From: Panopea generosa | Taxonomy: Eukaryota; Mollusca; Bivalvia; Adapedonta; Hiatellidae | DNA: 64,000 bases | Assembly: GCA_029582155.1 (NCBI GenBank) | Contig: CM055903.1 | Span: 45,089,769 to 45,153,768, forward strand | Reading direction: 5' to 3' | Shown: in pieces, positions 22,217-35,189 of the stretch | Layout of the letters: each line of letters begins with the position of its first letter | Position numbering within the stretch: the stretch's first letter is position 1 | Program-made: the position numbers and the translations under genes | The notes under the pieces: generated by a model | What the model was told of the DNA's origin: nothing | What the model saw: only the letters and a program-made list of their open reading frames with translations | Database searches by the model: none

Positions 22217-23409
22217 AACACCTGAGTCATCATGGGTTACAAGAAATGTCTAGTGCTAGTTAAAATCAAAATACTCTCTTTATTTTATTGAAAACGAGTT
22301 GGCAGTTACCAATTATAAATTCCTTCTAAAGAGTAAAGAAACTTTATTGCAATATTTTTATAATAACTATATAATTGACAATCTGTTAACTGATAAAACT
22401 TTTTGTTTGGACAAAAGGAGTTTGTCTTCAATTGTAATTTAATGCATTTAGCTATAATGAAAGGGCACTTGACAGACTTGTAAATTTTTAGTTTCAGTTG
22501 GTAATAGTTTCACCTAACAGAAGAACTGTGCTTGAATATTCTATTTTTATGAGTAAAAGAACTAACACTTTACTAAAGAATGAAAGTGAAACATTTTCAT
22601 GAGTTTTGTAAAAACTATGTATTTTTTGTTTGTTGATTATAATTTCTTTGTTATTCTACTTGTAAGCAATATTTTTCCACACCTTTATATACATGTACAT
22701 GTATTTTGTCTTTTCGTTAACTAATAATTTACTAACAATGTGATATTTATCAATTTGCTGGGGAACAAAAAGAGTAAGTACAGTTAACCCTGTCTTCAGC
22801 AGTCAGTCACGGAAACAAGCAAAAGTGACCTTTCAAGAATGGTTGTTGCTTATCCGTATTAAATACAGGTTATTTTATTCTAAAAGCATAGAAATACCAA
22901 ATGTAGATGACTAGGACAAGTGTCTGTTCAATAGAGGTGACCGCTAACACAGGTTGACTGTATTTCTAATCCTTGTATAATTTATGCTGATGATAAAAAG
23001 CAACATCTGCGATAATGCTGGAATTATTTTCCATAAATTGGGACCAGAAATTAAAACACAGAAACACAGAGTACTTTTTACTTTGTTGAAGGTCGATCCT
23101 GTTTGTTCAGTGTTGGAACAAAAGCAAGATGTTTTACTGATGTTTTTCGTTCTTCCTACATGAAATATATAGAAAAGGTGAATTAAGCATATATGCAGCA
23201 ATATTAATGTCATAAAAGACATAAACATTAGACTAGCATTGAATTAAATCAAGGTATTATAACAAAGATGCCAAAATGGCATATATACCAAAGTCCAAAA
23301 GAGACACATCGGGGACAAGTTCTTATTTTTGTTTGAGTTATTTTTATTCTATTGATGAAATAACTTTTGTTTGATGACCTCTTGGACTCCATAAGACCGT
23401 TATAAATTC

Positions 23410-23532
23410 ATTGCTAGATTACCATCCAAATTTTTATAAAAAAGGGGAGTGGGAGGAAGGATTTTTATAAACATAAAAAGGGTCGGGGGTTGCATGAAAA
23501 TTAGGGGTTGGGTGGGATGATAATCTAGCAAT
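23410..23532. repeat. 123-bp element with inverted ends
   Basis: ATTGCTAGATTA at the left is perfectly repeated in inverse as TAATCTAGCAAT at the right. The inside is purine-rich. Possible MITE. Confidence 0.6.
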
Positions 23533-23949
23533 TAATTTATTATAGCCTAATTACAACATTTAAGCAATGTTAACAATTAAAAAAACAAATGCAATAATTA
23601 TTATAAGAAATATGGCAAAGTGAGTGTTGATCACAAATTTTGTTACTAAGTCTATACGTGTCGGAAAATATACTGTTTGTCTGCCAACCATTGTAATTTC
23701 AGTATTTGCACATGTGCATGTTTAAAAAAATGTATTTAACTTTGTTTTTCTTTATTTCACTATTCTGTGTCTATTGTTTTATTATAAATGCACATAATTG
23801 ATTGAGGCGAACAGGAGTGTCATATTCAACACTAACAATCACAAACATATAATTAGGCAGCATATAATTCATTTTTTATAAACTGCCGTAATTATGACCG
23901 GTGAGACACTTCATGAGTAGATTTGCAGTTAAAACATCTCTTCCAGGAA

Positions 23950-24140
23950 ATAAACAAGCAATATTCAAGTTTTGTGAACAAATATTAACAAGTAATAAGT
24001 AAGTTTTGTTAACAAATATTAACAAGCATTATTCAAGTTTTGTGAACAAATATAAACAAGTAATAAGTTAGTTTCATGAGCAAAAATGAACAAGTAATAA
24101 TTGAATTGTGTGAGCAAACATGAACAAGTAATATTTGTAT
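23950..24140. repeat. Degenerate tandem repeat of about 36 bp, five copies
   Basis: Units of AACAAGTAATAAGTAAGTTT and TGTGAACAAATAT. Confidence 0.75.
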
Positions 24141-24721
24141 TTTTGATTGCTGTCTGTTTACAAGGCAGTAGTTTTCTTTTTTCAATAAGTGCTTCTATTG
24201 TTTATTTCTATTATATATACACATATAATGACTAAATAAAAGGGGCTTTGGAAACAGACTTATTGCTTTATTTTATTTGTATACCATTTTGGACGATACG
24301 TGAGTTTATAGCATTACAGCATACTGTAAAAGTTGTCATGTCATTGATGAATAAAATACACAATATCTCGGTCTAAAGTGTGATCAGAACTAAAATTCAT
24401 AAAAACTTTCTCGAGTCTTGAGAGTCTTGAAAACTCGGGACTCAAATTTGATTTTTAAATACTATTTAATAGCAAAAGTTCAATTATAAAACATATTTTT
24501 TCAATACTTTCTGATAATGTAATGTTGAACGTGACTGTATTTGTAAGGAAATAATGTTTCTTGTAAAATTATTTTAAATGCAAATTACACAATTTCAGGT
24601 TTTGAGTTGTGAATTTATAGATTAAATAGATGAATTTAAGCCCAGTTTTCATCTACACAAACATTGTTTAGAATCACTGCCTTTGCCCTTAAGAATATTG
24701 TAGTTGCCGAGTAAGCCAGTT

Positions 24722-24800
24722 AGTTTAAACATATTTTATTTCAACATGAAATGGGGTTGGGCCACAAGTTCTTTCAACATTAGGTTCGGCCCGTCCCCGT
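24722..24800 (-). mobile_element. LINE 3' tail fragment
   Basis: Shares TTTAAACATATTTTATT and CACAAGTTCTT.CAAC with the antisense LINE 3' end at 37757. Nothing coding remains. Confidence 0.5.
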
Positions 24801-24984
24801 AAGCCAGTTTCCAAGTTGGACGAACAATCCAGTCAGTGAGACCTGACAGTATTTTCCAGCCAGACAAGTGCTATTTGCCCAGCCAGACAAGTGGCCGCTA
24901 AATGAAACGACTATTTGCCCAGCCAGACAAGTGGCTTCCCAGTGAGATGATGGTTTAGTTTTAACTTTAAAATTGTTTTTCATT

Positions 24985-25122
24985 GATTGTTTTTACAACT
25001 TCAACAAATCTTGTACAAAGTTATCCTGGGTAAAACCTTTTTAAGCATATACACGAACGTAACAGATAGTCGTGGCAGGGGATCGAACCCATGAATCTGC
25101 AATCTTGTACCATGTTCTGAAA
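24985..25122 (-). mobile_element. SINE family B, diverged
   Basis: Same layout as the copy at 2383: - strand box B ATGGGTTCGATCCCC and a distal GTTGTAAAAAC end. The body is shortened. Confidence 0.65.
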
Positions 25123-26966
25123 GATGGAGGTCCAGTCAGACAGGCGATTTCCAGATATGAATTTAACATCTGACTCTGTGCAAGGTTATGCATTATACAA
25201 GTGACATTCTCTAAATCCCGTCTGCTAAGTTTTGGTACAAAATAGGTGATCTAACGGTACAAAGAAACTGTACAGTTCAAGAAAATTAAAGAACCAATGT
25301 ATATCCATGCAAAATTTCAGTTAAATCCGGTAACAACTGACCAAGCTATTATTCCGTTTTTTGAAAAAAAATGAGGTGATATTGAAATAGTGTCTGTCTT
25401 TCCATCTGTCCGTCTTGTCATTTTTTTACCAACTTTGGGGACCCATCCCTTCCACAGTTTTAACTGGATTAAAAAAAAAACTTGCTGTTCAGCAGGTATA
25501 TAGTCTGAACTTTGACTTTATTTTCTAATTTGCTTTCTTAAACGAAAATTAAGCATTTATCTTCTTTCACAGTAAACTCAGGGAGTAAAAGACTACAAGA
25601 CATGATATAGGATAGTGTCTCTTGCATTGCCATTGTAACATATTTACATTAACATTCAAATAACAATCTGTCAGATCATGAGAGCATCTGGTCATATGTA
25701 GAATAACTATTATATACATTTTTTCTCATAGTGAGATTCCTGTTCTTGAACAGTTACCTGCCAATATACAAACTCATATATATTATTATCAAAAATGAAG
25801 ATTCAACAAACCAAACAGAAATTGATACTCTAAAATTCATCTAGAAGAGCTTACTTCTAAAACCCAGCAGTTAACTGGCATCCCCCATACCCGACTAAAT
25901 AAATTTTAGAGTATCACATACATTGAACAGTTTGCAACTTACAAATTGTTTATCTTAATTGTTTCATAACGGGTGGGAGTGGTGGGCCAAATCGAGATAT
26001 ATACGTAGCGATACTAAAACGGCAAATGCAAAGTCTTCGAATGGTGAGAATGTACACACCTGTACCTTATATACTGGTCACTGACAATATAGCATGAGCC
26101 TACTCGTGCAATGTACCCGTCACTTAATTGTCCGCATTCCTTTTCTTACGCCTAAGATAAATACATTTATTTCTAATTCACTTTCTCAAACGAAAATAAA
26201 GCATGTATCTTCTTTCTATATATACGCTAGTGGACCTGTCCACCCCCATTTAACGCTATTATCCACTCCCCAAGCTCCTGTGCATTTGACATACCAGACC
26301 ATTCGGATTGTATTCATAAATGATAATTAGATGCTTTTTATCCATTTTAATAATTATTTTATTTTTCATTTATAGCGTTTTCCCTGATATGTATACTCAA
26401 TTTTAACTGAATATTAAAACACTTTCATTTGGACGAGTAAACATCTTTAAAGTAGTCTAACAGAAGTAAAAGATTACATCCCTCAAAAAAAGTCAAATAC
26501 AGTAGAATTTCGATGGCTCGAACACAACGCAACTGCAGTTAAGGATTGTTCGAGCCAAGTATTGTTCAACAATATACCATACATGTACATGTATATACAC
26601 ATCGGAATAGGAATTCGGTTTGAACCAGATATGTGGTTCGAGCTATATATGGTGTTCCAGCCATCCGTATTCGAGCCAACGAAGTTCTGCTGTACTTGTT
26701 ATTGTATACAATAATAACTTGTGGAATTCGAATCCATCCCTCCACTAAATCATCCACTAAATAATCCATGGACATGGATGACCAATCCCGCCAATGGATA
26801 TTTTGTATGATCAGCCATTTCCTCGGAGAATTTATCTCGTATAGAGCACTTGTGAGACACGCATGGATTGGACAGTCTTATGTCAAAGTTGTTATACAAA
26901 GCCCATGTTTTCATAACATAGACGACTTATTGAGTGACGTGACAGTTTTACGCATTTTTCACATTA

Positions 26967-27105
26967 TATAAGAATATAACATGAATTTTCCTGTTCTGAT
27001 AGAAAATTCCGTCCCTTGCCATCACTGTCTTCACCAAAACAATTATTCCCCGGGACGGAATTTTCTATCCGAAACTCGGAACCCAATTAAAATTCTTATA
27101 ATCCG
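26967..27105. repeat. Palindrome with an 18-bp perfect stem
   Basis: GATAGAAAATTCCGTCCC (26998-27015) is exactly complementary to GGGACGGAATTTTCTATC (27052-27069), with a 36-nt loop. Weaker pairing extends outwards to TATAAGAAT and ATTCTTATA. Confidence 0.85.
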
Positions 27106-27540
27106 GTCTGCAAGAATCTGTTTTATCTAATGGTGTTAACGCAATCTAGAACAACAGTGTGTTACAAATGGCATATTGGAACAATTATTGCTTTTACTGC
27201 TGTGATTGGCATCTGGTTCATTATCACCCATGTCGTTTTTCATTGGTACATTTCGTACGACAAAGCATATTTGCAATAACTACAAAACATATTAATAATA
27301 AAAATACATTCAAAGATTATTACATTAATTAATCACAAATACAATGTTTTAAACAAAATTCCAGATTATATATTTTTAAATAAGACACAACTAATAAAAA
27401 TAGTGTATTTCAAGTAATTTAGGCCACCGGCCCATAATACAAATATACACAAATATAGTTCATATATTAAATGGAACAGCTAACCTACCATTTTTGTATT
27501 TCCAATATCTTCATCAAAATATGGACGCTTTTAAAATGTG

Positions 27541-30500
27541 TACAACATTAACAGACAAGTGTGTATTTTATACAACTTTAACAGACAAGTGTGTATACAA
27601 CATTAACAGACAAGTGTGTATTTTATACAACTTTAACAGACAAGTGTGTATACAACATTAACAGACAAGTGTGTATACAACTTTAACAGACAAGTGTGTA
27701 TACAACTTTAACAGACAAGTGTGTATACAACATTAACAGACAAGTGTGTATACAACTTTAACAGACAAGTGTGTATACAACTTTAACAAACAAGTGTGTA
27801 TACAACATTAGCAGACAAGTGTGTATACACCATTAACAGAAAAGTGTGTATTTTATACAACATTAACAGTCAAGTGTGTATTTTATACAACATTAGCAGA
27901 CAAGTGTGTATACAACATTAACAGACAAGTGTGTATTTTATACAACATTAACAGACAAGTGTGTATTTTATACAACATTAACAGACAAGTGTGTATACAC
28001 CATTAACAGAAAAGTGTGTATTTTATACAACATTAACAGACAAGTGTGTATTTTATACAACATTAACAGACAAGTGTGTATTTTATACAACATTAACAGA
28101 CAAGTGTGTATACACCATTAACAGATTAGTGTGTATTTTATACAACATTAACAGACAAGTGTGTATTTTATACAACATTAACAGACAAGTGTGTATACAA
28201 CATTAACAGACAAGTGTGTATTTTATACACCATTAACAGTCAAGTGTGTATACAACATTAACAGACAAGTGTGTATACAACATTAACAGACAAGTGTGTA
28301 TTTTATACACCATTAACAGTCAAGTGTGTATACAACATTAACAGACAAGTGTGTATACAACATTAACAGACAAGTGTGTATACACCATTAACAGAAAAGT
28401 GTGTATTTTATACAACATTAACAGACAAGTGTGTATTTTATACAACATTAACAGACAAGTGTGTATACAACATTAACAGACAAGTGTGTATTTTATACAA
28501 CATTAACAGACAAGTGTGTATACAACATTAACAGACAGGTGTGTATACAACATTAACAGACAAGTGTGTATTTTATACAACTTTAACAGACAAGTGTGTA
28601 TACAACATTAACAGACAAGTGTGTATTTTATACAACTTTAACAGACAAGTGTGTATACAACATTAACAGACAAGTGTGTATACAACTTTAACAGACAAGT
28701 GTGTATACAACTTTAACAGACAAGTGTGTATACAACTTTAACAGACAAGTGTGTATACAACATTAACAGACAAGTGTGTATACAACATTAACAGACAAGT
28801 GTGTATACAACTTTAACAGACAAGTGTGTATACAACTTTAACAGACAAGTGTGTATACAACATTAGCAGACAAGTGTGTATACAACATTAACAGACAAGT
28901 GTGTATTTTATACAACATTAACAGACAAGTGTGTATTTTATACAACATTAACAGACAAGTGTGTATACACCATTAACAGAAAAGTGTGTATACAACACTA
29001 ACAGACAAGTGTGTATACAACTTTAACAGACAAGTGTGTATTTTATACAACATTAACAGACAAGTGTGTATTTTATACAACATTAACAGACAAGTGTGTT
29101 TACAACATTAACAGACAAGTGTGTATACAACATTAACAGACAAGTGTGTATACAACTTTAACAGACAAGTGTGTATTTTATACAACATTAACAGACAAGT
29201 GTGTATTTTATACAACATTAACAGACAAGTGTGTATACAACATTAACAGTCAAGTGTGTATACAACATTAACAGACAAGTTTGTATACAACATTAACAGA
29301 CAAGTGTGTATTTTATACAACATTAACAGACAAGTGTGTATTTTATACAACATTAACAGACAAGTGTGTATTTTATAAAACATTAACAGACAAGTGTGTA
29401 TACAACATTAACAGTCAAGTGTGTATACAACATTAACAGACAAGTGTGTATACAACATTAACAGACAAGTGTGTATTTTATACAACATTAACAGACAAGT
29501 GTGTATACAACATTAACAGACAGGTGTGTATACAACATTAACAGACAAGTGTGTATTTATACAATATTAACAGACAAGTGTGTATTTTATACAACATTAA
29601 CAGACAAGTGTGTATACAACATTAACAGACAGGTGTGTATACAACATTAACAGACAAGTGTGTATACAACATTAACAGACAGGTGTGTATACAACATTAA
29701 CAGACAAGTGTGTATTTTATACAACATTAACAGACAAGTGTGTATACAACATTAAGAGACAAGTATGTATACAACATTAACAGACAAGTGTGTATACAAC
29801 ATTAACAGACAAGTGTGTATACAACATTAACAGACAGGTGTGTATACAACATTAACAGACAAGTGTGTATACAACATTAACAGACAAGTGTGTATTTTAT
29901 ACAACATTAACAGTCAAGTGTGTATACAACATTAACAGACAAGTGTGTATACAACATTAACAGACAGGTGTGTATACAACATTAACAGACAAGTGTGTAT
30001 ACAACATTAACAGACAAGTGTGTATTTTATACAACATTAACAGACAAGTGTGTATACAACATTAACAGACAAGTGTGTATACAACATTAACAGACAAGTG
30101 TGTATTTTATACAACATTAACAGACAAGTGTGTATTTTATACAACATAAACAGACAAGTGTGTATTTTATACAACATTAACAGACAAGTGTGTATACAAC
30201 ATTAACAGACAAGTGTGTATACAACATTAACTGACAAGTGTGTATACAACATTAACAGAAAAGTGTGTATTTATACAACATTAACAGCCAAGTGTGTATA
30301 CAACATTAACAGACAAATGTGTATACAACATTAACAGACAAGTGTGTATACAACATTAACAGACAAGTGTTTATACAACATTAACAGACAAGTGTGTATA
30401 CAACATTAACAGACAAGTGTGTATACAACACTAACAGACAAGTGTGTATACAACATTAACAGACAAGTGTGTATACAACATTAATAGGCAAGTGTGTATT

Positions 30501-31252
30501 TTATACAACATTAACAGACAAGTGTGTATACAACATTAACAGACAAGTGTGTATACAACAATAACAGACAAGTGTGTATACAACATTAATAGACAAGTGT
30601 GTATTTTATACAACATTAACAGACAAGTGTGTATACAACATTAACAGACAAGTGTGTATACAACATTAACAGACAAGTGTGTATACAACATTAAAGACAA
30701 GTGTGTATACAACATCAATAGACAAGTGTGTATTTTATACAACATTAACAGACAAGTGTGTATACAACATTAACAGACAAGTGTGTATACAACATTAACA
30801 GACAAGTGTGTATACAACTTTAACAGACAAGTGTGTATACAACATTAACAGACAAGTGTGTATACAACATTAACAGACAAGTGTGTATACAACATTAACA
30901 GACAAGTGTGTATTTTATACAACATTAACAGACAAGTGTGTATACAACATTAACAGACAAGTGTGTATTTTATACAACATTAACAGACAAGTGTGTATAC
31001 AACTTTAACAGACAAGTGTGTATACAACATTAACAGACAAGTGTGTATACAACATTAACAGACAAGTGTGTATACAACATTAACAGACAAGTGTGTATAC
31101 AACAATAACAGACAAGTGTGTATACAACATTAACAGACAAGTGTGTATTTTATACAACATTAACAGACAAGTGTGTATACAACTTTAACAGACAAGTGTG
31201 TATACAACTTTAACAGACAAGTATGTATACAACATTAACAGACAAGTGTGTA
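27541..31252. repeat. 3.7-kb minisatellite of two interleaved unit lengths (25 and 30 bp)
   Basis: Core CATTAACAGACAAGTGTGTA. The short unit joins cores by TACAA, the long unit by TTTTATACAA. About 140 units. The left part is richer in CTTTAACAG variants and long units, while the middle has CAGGTGTG variants. Short open frames are artefacts of runs of 30-bp units. Confidence 0.97.
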
Positions 31253-31259
31253 TTTTTAC

Positions 31260-34200
31260 AAAGCCGTATTGTTCTTTCTTATTCAAATCTAAATTTAAAA
31301 GAAATTTCTATGAAACTTTTCAAGAAAATACATAAAATGCCATTTTTTTACATAAATCTCAGGAGATGGGTTAGCTGTTTCATACAGAATGGTTATACAA
31401 CAATGTGTCAAAAGGACAAAGACAATATTAGGAAGAAAAATGTATATATATTTAGTAACAAACATTTAGTAACTAATATGTTAAATCAACTTTGCACTTG
31501 AATCTTATCCAATACGAATTTATTTATTTTTTAAATTTTTACCTGGGCAAATTTACCTAGGTTTAGTCATCACATTTCCAAGCTAAGTTGGATAGATGTT
31601 CTATAAACAGTAACAAATTTAAAAAATCAAAGAATGTCCATGAGATTCTATCACTGAAAAAAAAGTTCAGCTAGAGTATCCTAATACAGCTCGGAAATAA
31701 ATACCAGCTATCTCACTACTTTCTAATTTTTTATTGTTATTTTTATATTTTAATATTAACGCATAAACTTGAGTATATCCTAAATTGTCCAATAGTCCCC
31801 TTGGTGCAGTGAAGAGAACCGCAGATTGTTGCTCTGGTGACCCGGGTTCAAATCCCAAGAACACATTTTGTTTTTGTTCATTTCACTGGCAATACTGTTT
31901 TTTCTTGCAGTGCTCCATAAACGACTATCCTATAAAAACATAGGTTCCAACAAAACAAAATAAAACTGATTTGTCTGTATATACATGTATGTATTTATAT
32001 CTCTGCACACATCTAGCAACCATTCTTTGTTATATTTAATGTTTATGCCTAATCAACTAGGAAATTGAATTATATATACATATATGGCAATACTGACTCT
32101 GAGCAAAAGATGTGCTGAGATTAAAAATTGAACTTTATTTGAAATACATACATGTAATTCAAATTGAAGATTGAACTTTTTTTTTTTAAATAAATGTCAA
32201 TTTGGAGATTTAACTTCCTTTGATATATAATTCAACATGGATATTAAATTTTGTATTTAAAATTTATATGTCAGCTTTGATTGAACTTTTTCATGGAGAA
32301 ATTTAAATACATCTAGATCATCTTGAAGATTGAACTTTTTTTTGAAATACAAAATTCAATTTTTTTTTTCACGAAATATACAATAAATAAACTTTTTTAA
32401 GATATATTATTCAACTTAGAGAGTAAGCTTTTTTTTTAAATTTTTTGTTTAATATATACATCTAGATCATCTTGGAGAATGAGGTTTTATATGTACATTC
32501 AATTCAAATTTGAGATTGAACTTTCTTCAACTTGAAGATGGATTTTTTTAAAGAAATAATTGAACTTGAAGATTGACTTTTATAACGAATATATATATTC
32601 ATGTATATATATATTTATATAAGAGAGAACATAAATTAATACACCCAAATAATACCAAATTCTTTAAAAAATACTTTAAAAACCCGAGCGCTTTCGGAAT
32701 ATATGAAAAAGATCAATAATGATAATGTTTACAATGTCAAATAATGATTACGATGATACAAACATGGAAGTAGGATAAAATCACAATAAAAATACAATTG
32801 AATTGTGGAAACGTTCACAAAATATGACGTGAGCCTTTAGGCGCGCATTAGCTACTCAGAAGTACAAAACAAATTATCAATTTTTATGAAAAATTCTGTG
32901 TTTTAAGTAAAATATTCTGGTATAATTTAAATTAAATTAAAGACTGAACATTTTTTAATCATCTTTGACTTTTTTTTAAATATACACAATACTGTCAGCT
33001 CAGAGATTGGTTTATGTATACCTAAGTAAATCATCTTGGAGATTGAACTGTGTCTTTAAATGTAAACACATATCTATCATACTGGAGACTGAACTGTGAA
33101 ATATTACTTTACAATTAAACATTCTAAATAAATAATAGTTAAAATAAAATATTATTCTATCTTTATTCCCATATTGTGTTGTACCCATAAATAGTTACCT
33201 CTACTGAATCACACTCCATCCGTATGATTATATAATGTTCCGGGCTACATCTGACACACACATTTTATTATTTCATTTCTGCTTAACCATTGTTTGCCCA
33301 GGTTTTAGTACTTGTGATACTTTGATTTTATATTTAAAAGAAAGTCTTTTTTGTCAGTTTTTGGCTGCGTACAGCTGGCGGCGCTTTTACATGATTAATC
33401 GTGAGTACTTCAATGTATCCTCTTTATATCGATGGTCAACCTGTAAAATATTCAGAAACAGATCAATTGGCAACCTGCAAATTCTCAATAATATCGGACA
33501 AAAATACCACTTAGAAACTGTAATAATTGTGTTGTGTGAATATGACAAAATTTAAATCTACATTAAAAAATAATGATTCCCCTCCTCCACCAAACACCCA
33601 TATTTTATCAAAATTCACTATATTTCTACTGAAAAACATGTTTGCCCGTTCAGGTTTTGTGTTGCACCCCAAAAGTATGTCCCTGCCCTCTAAAATGAAA
33701 TCATAGAACCGCCCCTGTTACGAGGGCTGCTCGGGAAGCTCGTATTTTTTTTATAGACTGATCATCGTTCTAATTATCCATAGTAGCAACCCAACGTGTA
33801 CACGGCGCATGTTAAAAATCTCCATGTATTTTGCAGGGCCGTAGATAAAGTTTGATACAACAGGAGTCATAATCGAAACTTTGCTAGGGGTGTCCGGGGG
33901 CATGCTCCCACGAAAAATATAATCTGCTCCTGGCATGTATTTCCTGTGTTTTTCTGATGTTTCAGAGACTTTTTAAGCGGTTAAAATCTATAACACAAAC
34001 TGCATTTTATACAATTTTCCATTTCACACTATAAGACCTATCTTGAATAGATATTTGTATCTTTTTAGACCAGACGTAATAGTGCATATCAACTCTTAGT
34101 AATACACTGTAAGACAAGTATTTACTGGATATTATGACACATTCATACTGGAAATATTATAAGTGAAGGGTAGGCTATGCCATATTTTTGTAAAAGTACT

Positions 34201-34535
34201 TCTTATTTTAAAGATATGTATTCTTTTCACAAAAAAACAAAACTAATAAACATGTGAACCTCCACAAATTCTACAGGAGGCAAATGCGTCCGTTTGCCTC
34301 AGTGTGGCTACAACCCTGTTTTGTAACACATATCAAATACTTTAAAATCCTGCTTTTTTCTTAAAAAACGTCGCATAGCAATATGACGTTATTACGACGT
34401 GCCATGACAGATCCAGAATTTCGGGAGCGAATAAAGGGGCGCAACATAATCTGAGAGTTAAGGGGGAGGGGATGGGGCGTATGCAGTTTTTATTAATTAG
34501 ATCCGCCATTATCATTTTCACAAACTTTGGCGTCG

Positions 34536-34571
<36 letters not shown>

Positions 34572-34740
34572 GCTGTACTCAAACTAGTGACTACTCGTTG
34601 TCTACCTAATGTTACTCATCGATGATGGACAGTTTGCTTTACCCTAAGTAGGCAGTTTCGGGGAGAAATCTTTTTATATTGAGTTATCTTTATTTTAAAC
34701 AAAATATGATTTAAAATTGGCACCAACGTATTATGAATCT
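31260..34740. other. AT-rich intergenic DNA
   Basis: 32120-33120 is a very degenerate repeat around GGAGATTGAACTTTTTTT and ATACATCTAGATCATCTTGG. It is interrupted at about 32620-32880 by unrelated sequence containing CCCGAGCGCTTTCGG. (AT)n at 34538-34562. No gene was recognised. Confidence 0.55.
31795..31862 (+). mobile_element. tRNA-like SINE head
   Basis: CCCTTGGTGCAGTGAAGAG (box A-like) and a good box B, CCCGGGTTCAAATCCC. The ends do not form an acceptor stem, so a SINE or tRNA pseudogene is more likely than a tRNA gene. Confidence 0.5.
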
Positions 34741-34744
34741 AAAG

Positions 34745-35033
34745 CCGGGCCTGACTAGGTCAGTCGGTAGCGCGTCTAACTATCAATCAAGGCGTCGTGA
34801 GCTTGAAAATCCGCCCGGCAGAAGTCTCTGTGATGATTGATATACGACATTGTGTCTCATTGTCATTCATCTCTCACCACTGATTCAAGTGGGAAAGTTA
34901 TCAGTTACTTGCCGAGAGTGCTCGAGAACTGGCTAACCTTTCAGGATCCCAGGAAACTGTGGTTAGGTTAATTGAATGTCTGTTAGCCCTCGATGGCAAA
35001 AATGACGTTACATATTCAATCAATCAGTCAATC
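34745..35033 (+). mobile_element. tRNA-derived SINE, family A
   Basis: Full copy with GCCGGGCCTGACTAGGTCAG (altered box A), GATTGATATACGACATTGTG and a CATATTCAATCAATCAGTC tail. Followed directly by the LINE scrap. Confidence 0.87.
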
Positions 35034-35187
35034 TCTATGGAACAGTCTTCCTCAGAGTATTAGAAATATTGACAGGCCAACTAATTTCAAGAATGCCGTC
35101 AAGAATCACATGTTAGCCATCTTGCTATCCATTTCTTATAACATTGATCTCAGAGGTTTTTTATTTGAACTTTTTTATGTCCAATAG
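35027..35187 (+). mobile_element. LINE C-terminal scrap next to a SINE
   Basis: Encodes SLWNSLPQSIRNIDRPTNFK and NAVKNHML, a recognisable C-terminal end of CR1-like polymerases (WNSLP...R....FK...K). It starts where the SINE tail ends, so the two may have inserted together or one into the other. Confidence 0.6.
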
Positions 35188-35189
35188 AT

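Larger units (their letters stand above)
22217..24240 (+). other. Probable 3' UTR and downstream flank of the gelsolin-like gene
   Basis: AT-rich sequence without coding potential follows the stop codon. Candidate poly(A) signals AATAAA occur at 23949-23954 and 24235-24240. The true cleavage site cannot be chosen from sequence alone. A palindromic segment (23410-23532) and a short tandem repeat (about 23950-24140) lie inside. Confidence 0.45.
24240..26960. other. Intergenic stretch
   Basis: Apart from the LINE tail (24722), three CCAGCCAGACAAGTG copies (24856-24936) and SINE B (24985), no gene signal was found. Short open frames here have no recognisable domains. Confidence 0.4.

Noticed and set aside
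27541..31252. CRISPR-like array of short repeats
   Set aside because: There are no unique spacers; the whole unit repeats, the genome is clearly eukaryotic and no cas genes are present.
31795..31862. Functional tRNA gene with a good box B
   Set aside because: The ends do not pair as an acceptor stem; treated as a SINE head or tRNA pseudogene.
33722..33760. GAGGGCTGCTCGGGAAGCT as a mariner-type terminal repeat
   Set aside because: Vaguely similar to mariner ends but no matching inverted copy or transposase nearby.
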